Shown: piece by piece, positions 7,605-18,500 of the stretch
Numbering within the stretch: the stretch's first letter is position 1
Layout: each line of letters opens with the position of its first letter
From: DASVEE01 sp036399695
GTDB taxonomy: Bacteria > Acidobacteriota > Thermoanaerobaculia > Gp7-AA8
DNA length: 35,154 nucleotides
Assembly (NCBI GenBank): GCA_036399695.1
Contig: DASWMP010000229.1
Coordinates: 1-35,154, forward strand
Reading direction: 5' to 3'
The notes under the pieces: generated by a model
What the model was told of the DNA's origin: nothing
Databases searched by the model: none
What the model saw: the letters and a program-made list of their open reading frames with translations, nothing else
Position numbers and translations under genes: made by a program

Positions 7605-9408
7605 TCCGCGTTCCCGGCCGCGCCGGACGCCGAAGACCGCGCCCGCGCCGTCGCACATCATCGACGGGTTGCTCGCCCGCGGCGAACGATGGGATCCGTC
7701 GTTCGCCCGCGGGCTGCTGGCGATCGCGCGTAGTGAAGAGCCGCGCTCGACGCGGCTGCTGGCCTGTCTGGCGCTCGAGTACCAGTTCCGCTTTCTGACC
7801 GACGCGAACGAGCCACTGCTGCGCGAGCTCGGGATCGACCTGCCGTCGACGCAGCGGCGGATCGCCCGTAACGTCCACCTGCAGCCGAGGGACTTCCCGA
7901 ACCACCTGACGGCCGAGTGCCGCCTCTACTTCGCCCGCTTCGCCTTCACGCCGGAGGAAGTGGTCGAGGAGATCTGCTCGCGCGTCCGCACCACGCCCGC
8001 GTCACAGGAGATGCCGCCGCTTCATCATCCGTGCAATGTCGACGAGGCGCATCTGGCCATCGCAACGCTCCCGCCGTACGAGCGGGAGATCGTCGAGCGG
8101 CTGATCGCGAAGAACGTCTGCTACTGGGTCGGGGAGCAGACGCCCGCGGCCATCAACGCGCTGGTCGAGTATCCGGAAGGGACGGTCGTCCTGGTCGTCA
8201 AGCTGCCGGGCAGCGATCTGGAGCTGGAGATCAAGCGCGCCGGCGTCCGCGGTCCCGCACCGCTCGACGTCCGCTGTGAGCCGGGCATCGCGCTGCACCA
8301 CCAGCTCTGGGGCGGCTCGCGCGGTGATTACATCCGCTACGAGACGGCCGCGTCGGCACTGCTGGCGCGCATTCACCGCCTCGTGCACGGCGAGGAAGCG
8401 CCGGTCCCGCGCGTCGTCACGCTCTGCCGTATCGATCATGTCCCGACGGACGGCGGCTCGCTGCCGGTGCTGTCGTATTTCCGGCAACTGGCCAAGGACC
8501 GGGAGATGTCGCTGGCCGTGGACCGCTTCGGACGCGATCACCTGTCGACGCCGGACGGCTTCCCGGCCGCACAGTTCCTCGAGGCCACGCGTCCGGCGCA
8601 GGCGATCCTCACCGGCACGTCGTCGTTCCGCCTGAACCGCATCCTGCCGATGCTCGAGCAACACGACGTCGACGAGATCCTCGACGAGGTCATCGACGAC
8701 TACGTGCCGATGCGCTCCACGGTCGACGCCGCCCTGGCAGTGAACCGCGCCAACGCCGACCGCACGTACGTCTCCCTCCTCACGCAGCTCGGTCACTTCT
8801 GGGGCACCGTCCTCGGCATCCGCGGCAGCAGCACCGGCGAATCCTTCGCCGCCCGCAACATCGGCCTCCGCAAGCTCTGGCTCGACGGCCGCTGGCAGGT
8901 CCGCCTGATCTCGATGGACCACGACGCGTTGCAGCTCGCCGGCAGGACGCACTTCTACTTCAACCCCTGGCACGGCTTCAACGGGACACTGTTGGACCAG
9001 ACGCACATCCTCGGCGGCGTGGCCGGGAAGCGTTTCGTGCAGGGGGACGTGCGCACTCTGCGCGCGATCTACCGCGTCTCGCGAGCCGTGGCAGAGGAAG
9101 GGCTGGCGGCGTTCCACCGGGCGGTGGAGGGGGCGTACGCGGCGACGCAGGCCGCGCTAGTGCGGGAGGAGGAGATCCGCGGGTTGTTCCGCGAGGAGTT
9201 CGTCGACACGCTGCGCGAGTGGGACCGGGCGGTGGTGGACTACTTCGCGTCTCGTCGCGACCCGCGCGGCGTGCAGCTCTGGCGACGGCGAACGCGCGCG
9301 AGGCTGCGCCGCCGCGGCATGACGAAAGAGATCGAGGAGCAGTACCTCGAAACCATCGAAGAGTGCCGCGACCTGCTCCCGTGGTTTCTGCCGCTGTATC
9401 GGGGGTAG
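7561..9408 (+). CDS. Unknown 615-residue protein, weakly kinase-like
   Basis: A long well-formed ORF with no family I can name and no signal peptide or membrane segment. It starts at a GTG (7561) inside the end of the previous gene; in-frame GTGs at 7573 and 7585 are alternatives. Two regions faintly recall protein-kinase or aminoglycoside-phosphotransferase folds. One is a strand pair with lysine, TVVLVVKLPGSDLELEIK (208-225, K214). The other is ARNIGLRKLWLDG followed by VRLISMDHD (431-455), where N433 and D453 or D455 could be metal ligands like the N and D of a kinase C-lobe. The C-terminus is very basic (WRRRTRARLRRRGM). It is the last gene of the plus-strand run, ending at a 41-bp inverted repeat. 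The kinase idea is weak inference. Confidence 0.7.
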   Translation: MAAPVAAGVLAPTSSPRSRPRRTPKTAPAPSHIIDGLLARGERWDPSFARGLLAIARSEEPRSTRLLACLALEYQFRFLTDANEPLLRELGIDLPSTQRRIARNVHLQPRDFPNHLTAECRLYFARFAFTPEEVVEEICSRVRTTPASQEMPPLHHPCNVDEAHLAIATLPPYEREIVERLIAKNVCYWVGEQTPAAINALVEYPEGTVVLVVKLPGSDLELEIKRAGVRGPAPLDVRCEPGIALHHQLWGGSRGDYIRYETAASALLARIHRLVHGEEAPVPRVVTLCRIDHVPTDGGSLPVLSYFRQLAKDREMSLAVDRFGRDHLSTPDGFPAAQFLEATRPAQAILTGTSSFRLNRILPMLEQHDVDEILDEVIDDYVPMRSTVDAALAVNRANADRTYVSLLTQLGHFWGTVLGIRGSSTGESFAARNIGLRKLWLDGRWQVRLISMDHDALQLAGRTHFYFNPWHGFNGTLLDQTHILGGVAGKRFVQGDVRTLRAIYRVSRAVAEEGLAAFHRAVEGAYAATQAALVREEEIRGLFREEFVDTLREWDRAVVDYFASRRDPRGVQLWRRRTRARLRRRGMTKEIEEQYLETIEECRDLLPWFLPLYRG

Positions 9409-9414
9409 GGGGCG

Positions 9415-9542
9415 GGCGCCTGCGGCGCGGACAGACAGGAGTGTCTGTCCCACATTCAGTGTGGCGAACGCGGAGCGTCCGGAGCGCCGGGGCGGCTCTC
9501 GATGTGGGACAGACACTCCTGTCTGTCCGCGCCGCAGGCGCC
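9415..9542. repeat. Perfect 41-bp inverted repeat between convergent genes
   Basis: Arm 9415-9455 is the exact reverse complement of 9502-9542, with 46 nt between. Each arm joins a GGCGCCTGCGGCGC hairpin to a GACAGACA palindrome (copies 3 and 4). It starts 6 nt after the 615-residue gene and ends 23 nt before the convergent glycosyltransferase, so it may stop transcription from both sides, although no T-run is present. Confidence 0.9.
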
Positions 9543-9565
9543 GGTTGCGTGAAAGCGCCAAACGC

Positions 9566-10279
9566 TCATTCCTGTTCGCGCACGCGCTGTTTCAACTGCT
9601 CGTACAGCGTCCTGTGGTGATACGTCCGCGCCTTATCGGCGCGGCCGCGGCGCCACATCTCGTGCCACAGGTGGATGGCGTACGTCGTCTTCGGAAGATG
9701 CACGACGGCGCCGGGGTCGATGAGGCGGCGCCATTCGTACCAGGGGATGGGGCAGAACGTGGTTGGCGGCTGGATGTAGCGGTCCAGGTCGTGGCGGCGG
9801 ACGATGTCGCCCCAGAGCTTCGGGCCGGTCTGGCCCCACTCGAGCGTCGAGGGGTCGACGGACTCGCAGGTGCGCCACGCCTCTTCCACGGCCGGCGATC
9901 CGGCGGGGACGCGCATGACGCAGTTCGTGACGATGGTCTTGCCGTGCGCTTTCTCGCTGGCGACGACGTACTGCTCCTCGAAGTCGAACGGGCGCAGGCA
10001 GACGATGTCGGTGTCGGCCCACCAGCCGCCGCGCTCGAGGAGCAGTTTGTAGCGGAAGTGATTGGCGAAGCCGGCCACCGAGTCGTGCTCGCGGTAGCGG
10101 AAGATGCGCGAGGACGGCAGGATCTGGTTGGCGTCGCGGACGACGACGCCCGCGGGCACATGCGCCACCTGGTCGTACACGTACAGATGCACGTCGTGCC
10201 CGGCGGCGATGAACGAGGACAACGACAGCCGTTCCATCGGCGAGAGCGCCGGGCCGATCCACAACGCCTGTATCGTCAC
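9566..10279 (-). CDS. DXD glycosyltransferase (GT32-like)
   Basis: About 238 residues. The segment FRYKLLLERGGWWADTDIVC contains the D-x-D of the sugar-binding region found in Och1/capsular-type transferases. KTTYAIHLWHEMWRR near the C-terminus is the usual H-x-W-x-x-x-W end of this family. The frame is open upstream to a TTG at 10297, but I choose the GTG at 10279 because TIQALWIGPALSPMERL is the natural start of such proteins and AGAGAC lies just before it. It is on the same strand as the oxidase operon but separated from it by the 64-bp tandem array. Its 5' end lies in a segment that resembles the 3' end of the propeller gene. Confidence 0.8.
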   Translation of the reverse strand: MTIQALWIGPALSPMERLSLSSFIAAGHDVHLYVYDQVAHVPAGVVVRDANQILPSSRIFRYREHDSVAGFANHFRYKLLLERGGWWADTDIVCLRPFDFEEQYVVASEKAHGKTIVTNCVMRVPAGSPAVEEAWRTCESVDPSTLEWGQTGPKLWGDIVRRHDLDRYIQPPTTFCPIPWYEWRRLIDPGAVVHLPKTTYAIHLWHEMWRRGRADKARTYHHRTLYEQLKQRVREQE

Positions 10280-10340
10280 GTCTCTGTACGGTACCAAAAG
10301 TACGTGTTCGTTGAAGCCAGCGACTGCAATGCGCTCGCGT
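10271..10340. repeat. Degenerate duplicate of the propeller gene 3' end
   Basis: This stretch aligns with 10709-10785. Shared blocks include ATCGTcACGTC, CTGT, ACGGT, AAAGTACGTGT, GAAGCC and GACTGC in the same order with small gaps. The tandem array lies between the two copies. The 5' codons of the DXD glycosyltransferase fall in this copy. Confidence 0.6.
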
Positions 10341-10383
10341 CAGACGCGATTCGCTTACGCGCCGCACGCATTCATGGCGTCGC

Positions 10384-10700
10384 GGAGTCTTCGATTGATA
10401 TCACCGAGATCATTCGATCGTTCGCCGAGTCTTCGCTTTGGCTCCCCGAGTCTTCGATTGATATCACTCCATATCATTCGGTCGTTCGCGGAGTCTGCGC
10501 TTTGACTCCCGGAGTCTTCGATTGATATCACCCCATATCATTCGATCGTTCGCGGAGTCTTCGCTTTGACTCCCCGAGTCTTCGATTGATATCACCCCAT
10601 ATCATTCGGTCACTCGCGGAGTCTTCGCTTTGACTCCCGGAGTCTTCGATTGATATCACCCCATATCATTCGGTCGTTCACGGAGTCTTCGCTTTGACTC
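10384..10700. repeat. 64-bp tandem repeat array, about five units
   Basis: Units begin GAGTCTTCGATTGATATCAC at 10385, 10448, 10512, 10576 and 10640, giving spacings of 63, 64, 64 and 64 bp. A final partial unit ends near 10700. Each unit contains two GAGTCTTCG starts, a GATATCACCCCATATC inverted pair and a GGAGTCTTCGCTTTGACTCC hairpin. There are no unique spacers, so it is not a CRISPR array. The period is not a multiple of three and no reading frame persists. It fills the gap between the propeller gene stop and the glycosyltransferase start. Confidence 0.92.
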
Positions 10701-10721
10701 GCGAAGGTCATCGTTACGTCG

Positions 10722-12533
10722 TCACTGTGCGCGGACGGTCCCAAAGTACGTGTAATCGAAGCCGAGGGACTGCGAGCGCAGGTAAACGGAGTAACTGCCC
10801 GGCTGCGGGGGCGTAAAGTCGACGTGATAAGTGCCATCGGCTGCACGTGTGGCGGGGATGCGTGACTGCCAGATGCCGGCCGCGAACACCAGAACCACAC
10901 CGTCGTCCGCCCTGGCGGGCGTGCCCTGCTCCGAGACCTTGAACTGCAGCGAGACGGGCGTGCCGCTCCGGACCGCGGGCTTTTTGTCGGTGAGCTCGAT
11001 GGCGAAGTGACGCTTGACCTCCTTCGGGCGGGCCGGATCGGCGGCGACGGAGACGTCGAAGCAGTCGACGATGCGGGGGGAGTCGAAGAGGAAGGCCACG
11101 TCGTACAGGCCGGCGCGGTCGATGCGGCGCACGGTCTCGTAGACGCCGGGGGCCCGCTCGCGCAGGCTGCGGTCGACGACCATGACGGCGCGGGCCTGGC
11201 GGTTGTAGTTGTTGAAGCTCCCTTTCGGCGCGGCCATCCCTTCCTCGTAGAAGTAGATGGAGCGGTCGGCGGGATTGGCGATGAGCACCGCGTCGCCGCC
11301 GACGGTCGGGACGATGCCCGGGGCCGACGAGGTCACGCCGTCGCGAAAGGCATTCTGCCCGCCCGGAAAGTCGGCGAACGAGACGGGCGTCCCGGCGCGG
11401 CCGAGCTGCGACAGCGCGGCCATCTGGATGTCGGACATATCGGCGAGACGCACGTAGGCGAGTTGCGGGGTGAACGCGAGCTGGTCCGGTACGCCCGGCA
11501 GGTCGCCGGTCTGGATGACGCGGTTGGAGGCCGTATCGACGACGAGCAGCTTCTTCGTCTTCGCGTTGAGGGCCAGCGCGTGCCGCCCGAGGGGGGCGAC
11601 GCGCAACTGCACGAGTCCTGGCTCGGTGGCGATGCGGGTGACGACGTTCATCTTCTCGCCGCCGATGACCGTAATCGTGCCGTCCTCCGACGCGACGTAG
11701 GCGGCGCCGGCGAGGGCCGACCAGTCGAGCGAGACCGGCTTCGCTGCCGACACGTCGCGCACCTTCTTCAACGTGCGGACGTCAACGACGGCCACACCTT
11801 CGTTCGTGGTCACGAGAGCCCAGCGGCTGTCACCGGAGAACGCGATGTCCTTCGCCGACCGCACGGCAATGGTCGAGACGAGCGACAGATCGGAGGTGCG
11901 GATGACGGCGACTCCGTCCGGCAGCACGGCCCAGGCGTACGCTTCGTCGGGCTGCAGGCGGAGGCGGCGCGGCGCGGAAGCGAGCGTGAGGCTCTTGCCC
12001 ACCGTCCAGCCGCGCGTGTCGATCGAGGCCACCTGCTTCGCCCCCGGCATGGAGATGAAGAGGCGGTTGTCGTCGCTCGTGAGGGCCCAGTCTTCGGCCG
12101 GGCTGGCCAGCGGGATGAGCGCCAGGAGCTTCGTGCCGCCGTAGCCGAAGAGGGGATCGACGACGGTGATGCTGGCGTCGTCGTTCATGGCCAGCACATA
12201 GAAGGTATTGAGATCGACCTCGGCACGTTCGAGGAGATTGCCGGCGGCGAAGACGCGCACCCGGTCGGCGCACTGCTTGGGGCGCCCTTCACGGTTGCTC
12301 GAATCCATCCAGGCGCCCGGCCGGGCACCGCGGATGGGCGTCTTCGTCGCCGCGTCCCTGACCTCGAAGCGGATGACGACGTCGGTCCCTTCCTGGACCG
12401 GGGTCTTGCCGTCGGCCGACTCCATCGTCAGCTTGACGTCGATCCCGGCGTGCGTTGTGGAGCGGGTGACCGCGGCGCCCGAAGAGAGCGCCGCGGCCAG
12501 GATGAGCTCAATGATGATTGCTGCCTCCTCCAT
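10722..12533 (-). CDS. Exported beta-propeller (cytochrome-D1-like) protein
   Basis: A 603-residue protein. An N-terminal hydrophobic segment (about 5-21) suggests export. A short beta domain with GARPGAWMDSS follows. A seven-bladed YVTN/cytochrome-D1-like propeller (about 100-460) shows repeated units such as SITVVDPLFGYGGTKLLALI, DNRLFISMPGAKQVASIDT and WALVTTNEGVAVVDVRTLKK. An immunoglobulin-like C-terminal domain ends SYSVYLRSQSLGFDYTYF. No CxxCH or d1-heme residues are evident, so it is probably a structural or binding partner and not a heme enzyme. From memory, similar propellers sit beside multicopper oxidase, Sco and cytochrome c genes in other bacteria. Its ATG lies 26 nt inside the oxidase gene, so translation is likely coupled. 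It may bind or pass electrons to the oxidase; that is inference. Confidence 0.8.
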   Translation of the reverse strand: MEEAAIIIELILAAALSSGAAVTRSTTHAGIDVKLTMESADGKTPVQEGTDVVIRFEVRDAATKTPIRGARPGAWMDSSNREGRPKQCADRVRVFAAGNLLERAEVDLNTFYVLAMNDDASITVVDPLFGYGGTKLLALIPLASPAEDWALTSDDNRLFISMPGAKQVASIDTRGWTVGKSLTLASAPRRLRLQPDEAYAWAVLPDGVAVIRTSDLSLVSTIAVRSAKDIAFSGDSRWALVTTNEGVAVVDVRTLKKVRDVSAAKPVSLDWSALAGAAYVASEDGTITVIGGEKMNVVTRIATEPGLVQLRVAPLGRHALALNAKTKKLLVVDTASNRVIQTGDLPGVPDQLAFTPQLAYVRLADMSDIQMAALSQLGRAGTPVSFADFPGGQNAFRDGVTSSAPGIVPTVGGDAVLIANPADRSIYFYEEGMAAPKGSFNNYNRQARAVMVVDRSLRERAPGVYETVRRIDRAGLYDVAFLFDSPRIVDCFDVSVAADPARPKEVKRHFAIELTDKKPAVRSGTPVSLQFKVSEQGTPARADDGVVLVFAAGIWQSRIPATRAADGTYHVDFTPPQPGSYSVYLRSQSLGFDYTYFGTVRAQ

Positions 12534-15500
12534 CTGTGTGAGGCTGACCCGGGGCGGCGGGCGTCGGGCCCGGCGCGACCGGCTGCGGGTTGGTGGAATC
12601 GAGCGGCCCGAGGGACTTGTAGCGCGCGACCTCGCCGAGGTCGATGGCGTTCGGGTCGAGCGCGGGGGCGGCGATGTTCTGCTGGATCACCGGGATGTAA
12701 GCCGGCGCGGTGAGCGTGGCCCACGTCGTCGGGGAGGAGCAGTTGGCGTCGTTGCACTTGATGGAGGTGAGCTCCACCGGTACGGCGAGCGCCGGGTTGG
12801 CGTACGACCAGCGGCCGGTACCCCGCTCGACCGCCACACGCTGATCGATCGACCCGCTGCGGATGCGGATGAAGTCGGCCAGCGTGCCGGTGGAGGGGTT
12901 GACGCTCGCCACACCGGCAATCATCGCACCGTTCGCCGGGACGTTCTGCTGTCCAGGACGGGGGAACTGCGTCACGGTGATGACGTCCTTGCCCGGCTCG
13001 CCGACGCGCATGACACCCCACATGCCGAACACGAAGTCGGTCCCGATGAACGTGCGGTAGAGGTAATCACCGGTCACGCGGGCGGCACCGCCGGCGCTCT
13101 CGGTCACGAGGTCCCACGAGACGTTCGGGCCGAAGCCGTCACGGCCGCCGAGCCACTGCGAGGTCGGGTTGTTGGCGATCTCGGTGGAGCCGGCGTTGTA
13201 CGGCTCTTCCTGCCAGGAGTGGCCGTTGAGCAGGAACGTCTGCTCGTCGTTGCCACCCGGGTGGAGGAGGCGCATGCGCACCGGCGAACCTGCTTCGGCG
13301 ACGAACACCGGCGTGGCCGGGTCGGCCTGCACGAGCGTGTTGGAGAGCGCGCGGCTGATGCCGAGCGGCGAGAGGTTGCCGCACGGATCGAAGTCGTCCA
13401 TGAAGTTGGAGTTGGCGTAGCGGTACGGCAACGGCTCGGTGCGGTAGTTGACGGCCTTGTTCCAGTTGCTCGGGGCCGTGGTCACGCCGACCGACGACGC
13501 ATCGGCGTTTCCGATGGCGATGACGCCGGCCATGTTGGTGGTGTGCACGGAGCACTCGAACGGTACGGCCTGGAGGCTGAACGGCACGTCACCGCGCACG
13601 CGGACTCTGGCCAGCACGACCGGCGCTCCCGGCGGATTCACCGTGACGCGCTTGGTGCCCCAGGACGGCGGCGGCGCCGGAGCAACGTTCTCCGGCTGCA
13701 CCTGGAAGGGCTGGCCGCCCGGCAGGAACTCGAAGATGCGCTCCGCGGTCTTCTGGTCGGTCAGGAACGTCACGCCGTGCGTGCCGTTCTTGACGTTGAA
13801 GGTGATGATGTCGCCCGGCTGGACGCGGTAGGTCGAGCCGTTCGGCATCGGCTGCGCGCCCGGCGCGATGGCGGGGCTGGTGAACGTCCAGGTGTTGGCG
13901 CCGTTCACGACGTCACCGCTGATCGTGATCTCGTTGCCCGGCGTCTCGGTGCCGGGCTGGTTGATGACGAACGTCCCGAGCATGTCTGCCTGGTGGATGG
14001 TGCACTCGAACGGCACCTCGGTGATGTTCGCCGGGATGTCGTTGCGCACCGTGAGCAGCATGAGCTTCATCGGCGCGCCGTAGCCCGCCGTGCCCCAGCC
14101 GCCCGGGATCGCCGGGACGCCGATGTACGGCACGAACTTGTTCATCGCGAACGTCGGCTGTGAGATGAGCGGGTCGATGTCGAACACCTGGCGCACCATC
14201 GCCTCCGTCGCGGCCGGATCGGTGTTGCCGCCGGTCGGGAGGAAGGTGATGCCGTGCAGCTCGGAGGCGACGCTGACGAGGATCTTCTGCCCCGGCTTGA
14301 TCGAGTAGCGGGTGCCGTTCGGCTGCGGGACGCTGTTGATGCCCCAGACGTGCGTCCCCTCCCCCGGAGCGGTCCCGCCGATCTGCATGCCCATGATCTG
14401 GATGTCGGGGTTGATGTCGGCGTAGACGAAGGTGCCGGTCATGGTCCGCGCTGCCGCCGCGGTGCCGACCTGGGTGGTGCCGACGAAGTCGACGGTCGAG
14501 CGCTGGGCCACACCCGGTTTGGCGACGAGCGTAGCCATCGTCTGGCTCGGGCACTGCGTCGGATTGGTGCCCCAGGTGTTGCCGGAGCCCTGGGCGGAGA
14601 ACGTGGAGCTCGGCTGGGCGATGTCGAACATCGCCAGGGCTTTCGTCTTGTCGAGGAAGGTGAAGCCGTTGCCCGGATCCTTGTCGGTGCCTTTCTGGAA
14701 CCTGGCGCTCACGCTGTCGCCGGCGGTGACGATGTACTTCGAGCCGCTCGGCACGGCGAAGGTGAAGGCATCGAACGGCGTGCCCGTGGCCCAGTTCAGG
14801 ACAGGTTTCGCCTTCGTATCGCTCGGATTGGGCGTGCCGGTATTGGCGCCGAGGACATAGGTCGTACCTCGGTCGACGGTACCGTTCATCGTCAGGCCGG
14901 AGACGTCGTCCTGGACGACGGCGACGAACTCGCGGAACTTCGTGCCGTCCTGCTTCGTGACGGTGGCCGAGGCCATGGAGTTGTCGTCGGCGCGCCAGGT
15001 GGAGTTCTGCGGCTCGATGATCAGGGCGCCGATGAGGCCGAACGGATGCTGGCGCAGCGGATCGGACGGCGTGAGGTTGACCGAGCCGAATTCGACCGGC
15101 TGCGGCGTGCCGTCACTGGAGACGCGGCCGGCGTACCAGACGTAGGTCTCGCTGTTGCCGGCCGTGGCGGTCTGCACCGGGTTCTGGCCGACGTTGATGC
15201 CGTTGGACGTGGCCGGATCGAAGGCGACGAGCTGTGCGTGCAGGCCGGCCTGTGCGGACGTCTGCATCGGCACTGTCGCGGCCACGGAGAAGACGGTGGC
15301 CGAGGTCTGCGTGACGAGGAACGAGCCCTGCGTCGGCTGTGACTGCGCGAGCTGCCACGACTTGCCGCCGGACTGCGGCGTCACCGTCACGACCCTGGCG
15401 GTCGGCGGCGGCAGCGCGAAGCCGTAGCGGTTGCCGTTGAACAGCGTCATGAAGTTGGAGTTGTAGTTGTTGAGCAGGTTGAACGCGTCGATGATCTGGT

Positions 15501-18500
15501 TGGCCGCGTCGACCGTGCCGGCATTCACCTGGAAGGCGACGTTGTACCAGGGGCGCGCCAGCGTGGTGCTGCCGACGCCGCCGGAGAAACTGTTCGTCAG
15601 CTTCAGCGTGATGCAGTCGCCGGCGTTGGCGCGCAGGATGAGCGGCTCGAAGTTGCTGTCCTCCGGCACCTTGCCGTCGAGCAGGTAGACGAGCGCGCTC
15701 GGATCGAAGAGCTGCTCGGAGCTCGAGCCGCCACGGCCGCGGCGGTTGTAGAAGAGCCGCAGTTTCTGTTTCGCGGCGTTCGACAGGCTGGCCACGTTCA
15801 CGGCCGAGACGTTGAACGTCTTCTGCGGCGTGTTCGCCCAGCCGGTGCAGTCGGCGACGGCACCGTCGTTCGGCGGGTTGTTGTTCGGCAGCGGGATGAG
15901 GTTCTGCTGCGGCGTGTTGTACGCCCGCATGATCCCCCAGTTGCCGGACTGCAGGCCGTTGACGTCGGAGCTCGAGGAGTAGAAGTAGTCCGCCGCGCCG
16001 GTCGGCGAGGCGCTGCGCGGCACGTTGAAGAGCATCTCGAAGTGCTCGGAGATGCCCATCGACTGCGTGGCGCGGTAGCCCGACTGGTCGTTCTCCGTCT
16101 CGAAGAGCCAGTTCACGCCGTGCATGGTGAAGGTGTGCGGCGACATGTGCGCGCCGACGAGCGTGCGCACCTGCACGTTGTCACCGGCGTACGCGCGCAT
16201 CAGCGGCGTGTACGGATCGGTGCCGCTCGCGCCGGTGTACGGCTGCGGGAACTGGAACGGCGAGTTGGGGGCCACGGGCGTCCCGGCCTTCGGCTGCACG
16301 TTGAGCGCGCCGTCGGCACGGACGATGGAGCGGAAGACGTGCGAGAGGTCGGCCGCATTCGGGTCGACCGGCGGATTCGTCTGGAACGTCGAGCGGAACG
16401 GCGCCACCCGGAACGGCAGCGGCTCGTTGCGGTAGTTCATCGAGTACGTGCCGGTGCCGAAGGAGCCGGTGACGATGAAGGGGAACGGCGCCGGGCCACC
16501 GCCGCTGAGCGGGGGGCTGATGGCGTGCGTGGGATCGGCCCAGCCGGTGTAGTTGGCGGTGTTGCCCGGAATGTAAGGCGAAGGTGTCGTGCGGCTGGTG
16601 GCGTCGTAGGCGAGCTGGCGGTCCTGGAACTCGAGGGCGAACTCGCGATAGCTGTTCTTCTGGTCGACGGTGTTGACGATGAGCGCCTGCCAGTTCGTCG
16701 GGCCGCCGTCCATGGCCGGCTTGCCGTCCTTGCCGACGGGGCGGTTCTGGTTCGAGCCGAGAAGGGCGTTGGTTTCGGGATCGAACCACTGCGAGTTGGT
16801 CGGCTCGACGAGCAGTCCGGCGTAGAGGCCGGCCTGCTGGTGTGTCGACGGACCGAAGTGATCGTGCGTGAAGACGGTGCGGAGTGTCTGGTCTCTCTGG
16901 CCGACGTCCGGTCGGTCGGAGTGCTCGGCCACGGATCCGGAGTAGCCCGTCTTGTCCTGGGTGCCGAGGACCGGATCGGCGTACCAGCGCTGGATCGTCG
17001 TCTGCGCGCCGAGCCAGGCCTTGTCCGGACCGTCGCCGAAGTAGGGAATGGACTTGGCGCGAAGGAGGCGCTGCGAGCCGCCGACCGTGAAGCCGTCGGC
17101 CGTCAGCGTCATCGACTGGAAGAGGCCGCGGCGCTTGTTGATGCTGGAAATGATCTCCCGCACTTCCTGCGGGCTGAACGTGCCGTCCTCGTAGTTGTAG
17201 CCGTTGCCGCCGCCGTCGGACGACGTGACGTCGAACTTCACGAGGTGAATGTGCTGGCCGATGATGTCCGTCGGCGTGCGCACCTGGAAGTCGTCGAGCT
17301 CGTAGTAGTTGGGTACGAGGTTGGCGTGCCAGAACTCGATGGCCTGGCGGCTGTTTGCGCGGAAGAAGAACGGCTGCGGCATCCGCTTGTTGTCGATCGT
17401 GGCGTTGACGTCGCCCCAGAGCGTGAGCAGCCGGGTCTGCGGGAAGTGCCAGCCCTTTTTATTGACGACGGCGTCGATCTGGATGTCAGCCGCCTTGTAG
17501 CGCACGAGGCAGGGCTGGTTCGCCCCCGGATCGAGGACGCTGGCCGGCACCGTGTCATTGCAGGTCGAGTCACCTTCGGCGTTGACGGCCGGATCGGCGT
17601 ACGGCGCGCCCGGAACCGGCGGACGTCCGTTCGTCACGAACGGCGCGGCCTTTCCTTCGGGCGTGTACGACGGATGGTTGCGCACGGCGTGCATCGCCAT
17701 CGCCACCTTCTCGACCTCGGTGCCTTCCTGCGGCAGCTCGACGGCCGTGATGGTGTCGTTGATCTTGGTGAAGTCCCAGCGGGTCTCCTGCTGGTAAGGC
17801 CGCGGGTCGAAGAGGGCGATCGAGCGGGGGAGGCCGCCGTCGAGGTAACGGATCTTGCCGTCCGCGTCGCGCGCCGGCTTGCCCTGCGCGTCCTCTTCCC
17901 AGGCGAAGTCCATCGGCGGATGCGGCGCGCGCTGGCCGGCCACGCCGGGGATGAAGAAGGGGTAGCCGGGGCTGAGTGCCGTGTCGTCCGGATGGACCTG
18001 CACGGCGTAGCCGACGTTCAGCGGGTTGCCGTTCTCCATGGCGCGCACCGGCACGAGCTGCACGCGCGCGGGGATCGGCGCCATCGGAATCGTCGGCAGC
18101 GGGACGAGGCCGGGCGTCGGCGTACCGGCGGCGATCTCGCCGTCCGGCAGCGCGCGGTTCCAGCCGGTCTGCACGCTCTGGTCGGCGTTCATGCGCGTGC
18201 CTTCCTCGAAGGTGTCGTGCACGCGCCAGAAGGACCACATCCCCTGCGCGAAGTGGGGATAGAAGTGGCAGTGGAAGATCGAGTCGCCGATGGTCTTGTT
18301 GAGGTTACCGCTGCCGTTGAACACGTGGTCGAGCGTGTAAGCGGCGCCCGGGCTGATCAACTGGCTGTCGCGGTAGTGGCCGTCGTTGTTCTTGGGGGAA
18401 TGGAGCCACTGCTGCGCGTGGAGGTGATGGACGTGCGTGATGTTCGTCCCGGCGTGCAGGATCTGGAACTTCACGTGGTCCGAAAGGTAGCTGTGGTAGA

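Noticed and set aside
10384..10700. CRISPR array
   Set aside because: The units are contiguous without unique spacers, the unit is 64 bp, and no cas genes are nearby.
12208..14163. Plus-strand ORF of 651 residues opposite the propeller and oxidase genes
   Set aside because: Same type of shadow, with biased composition.
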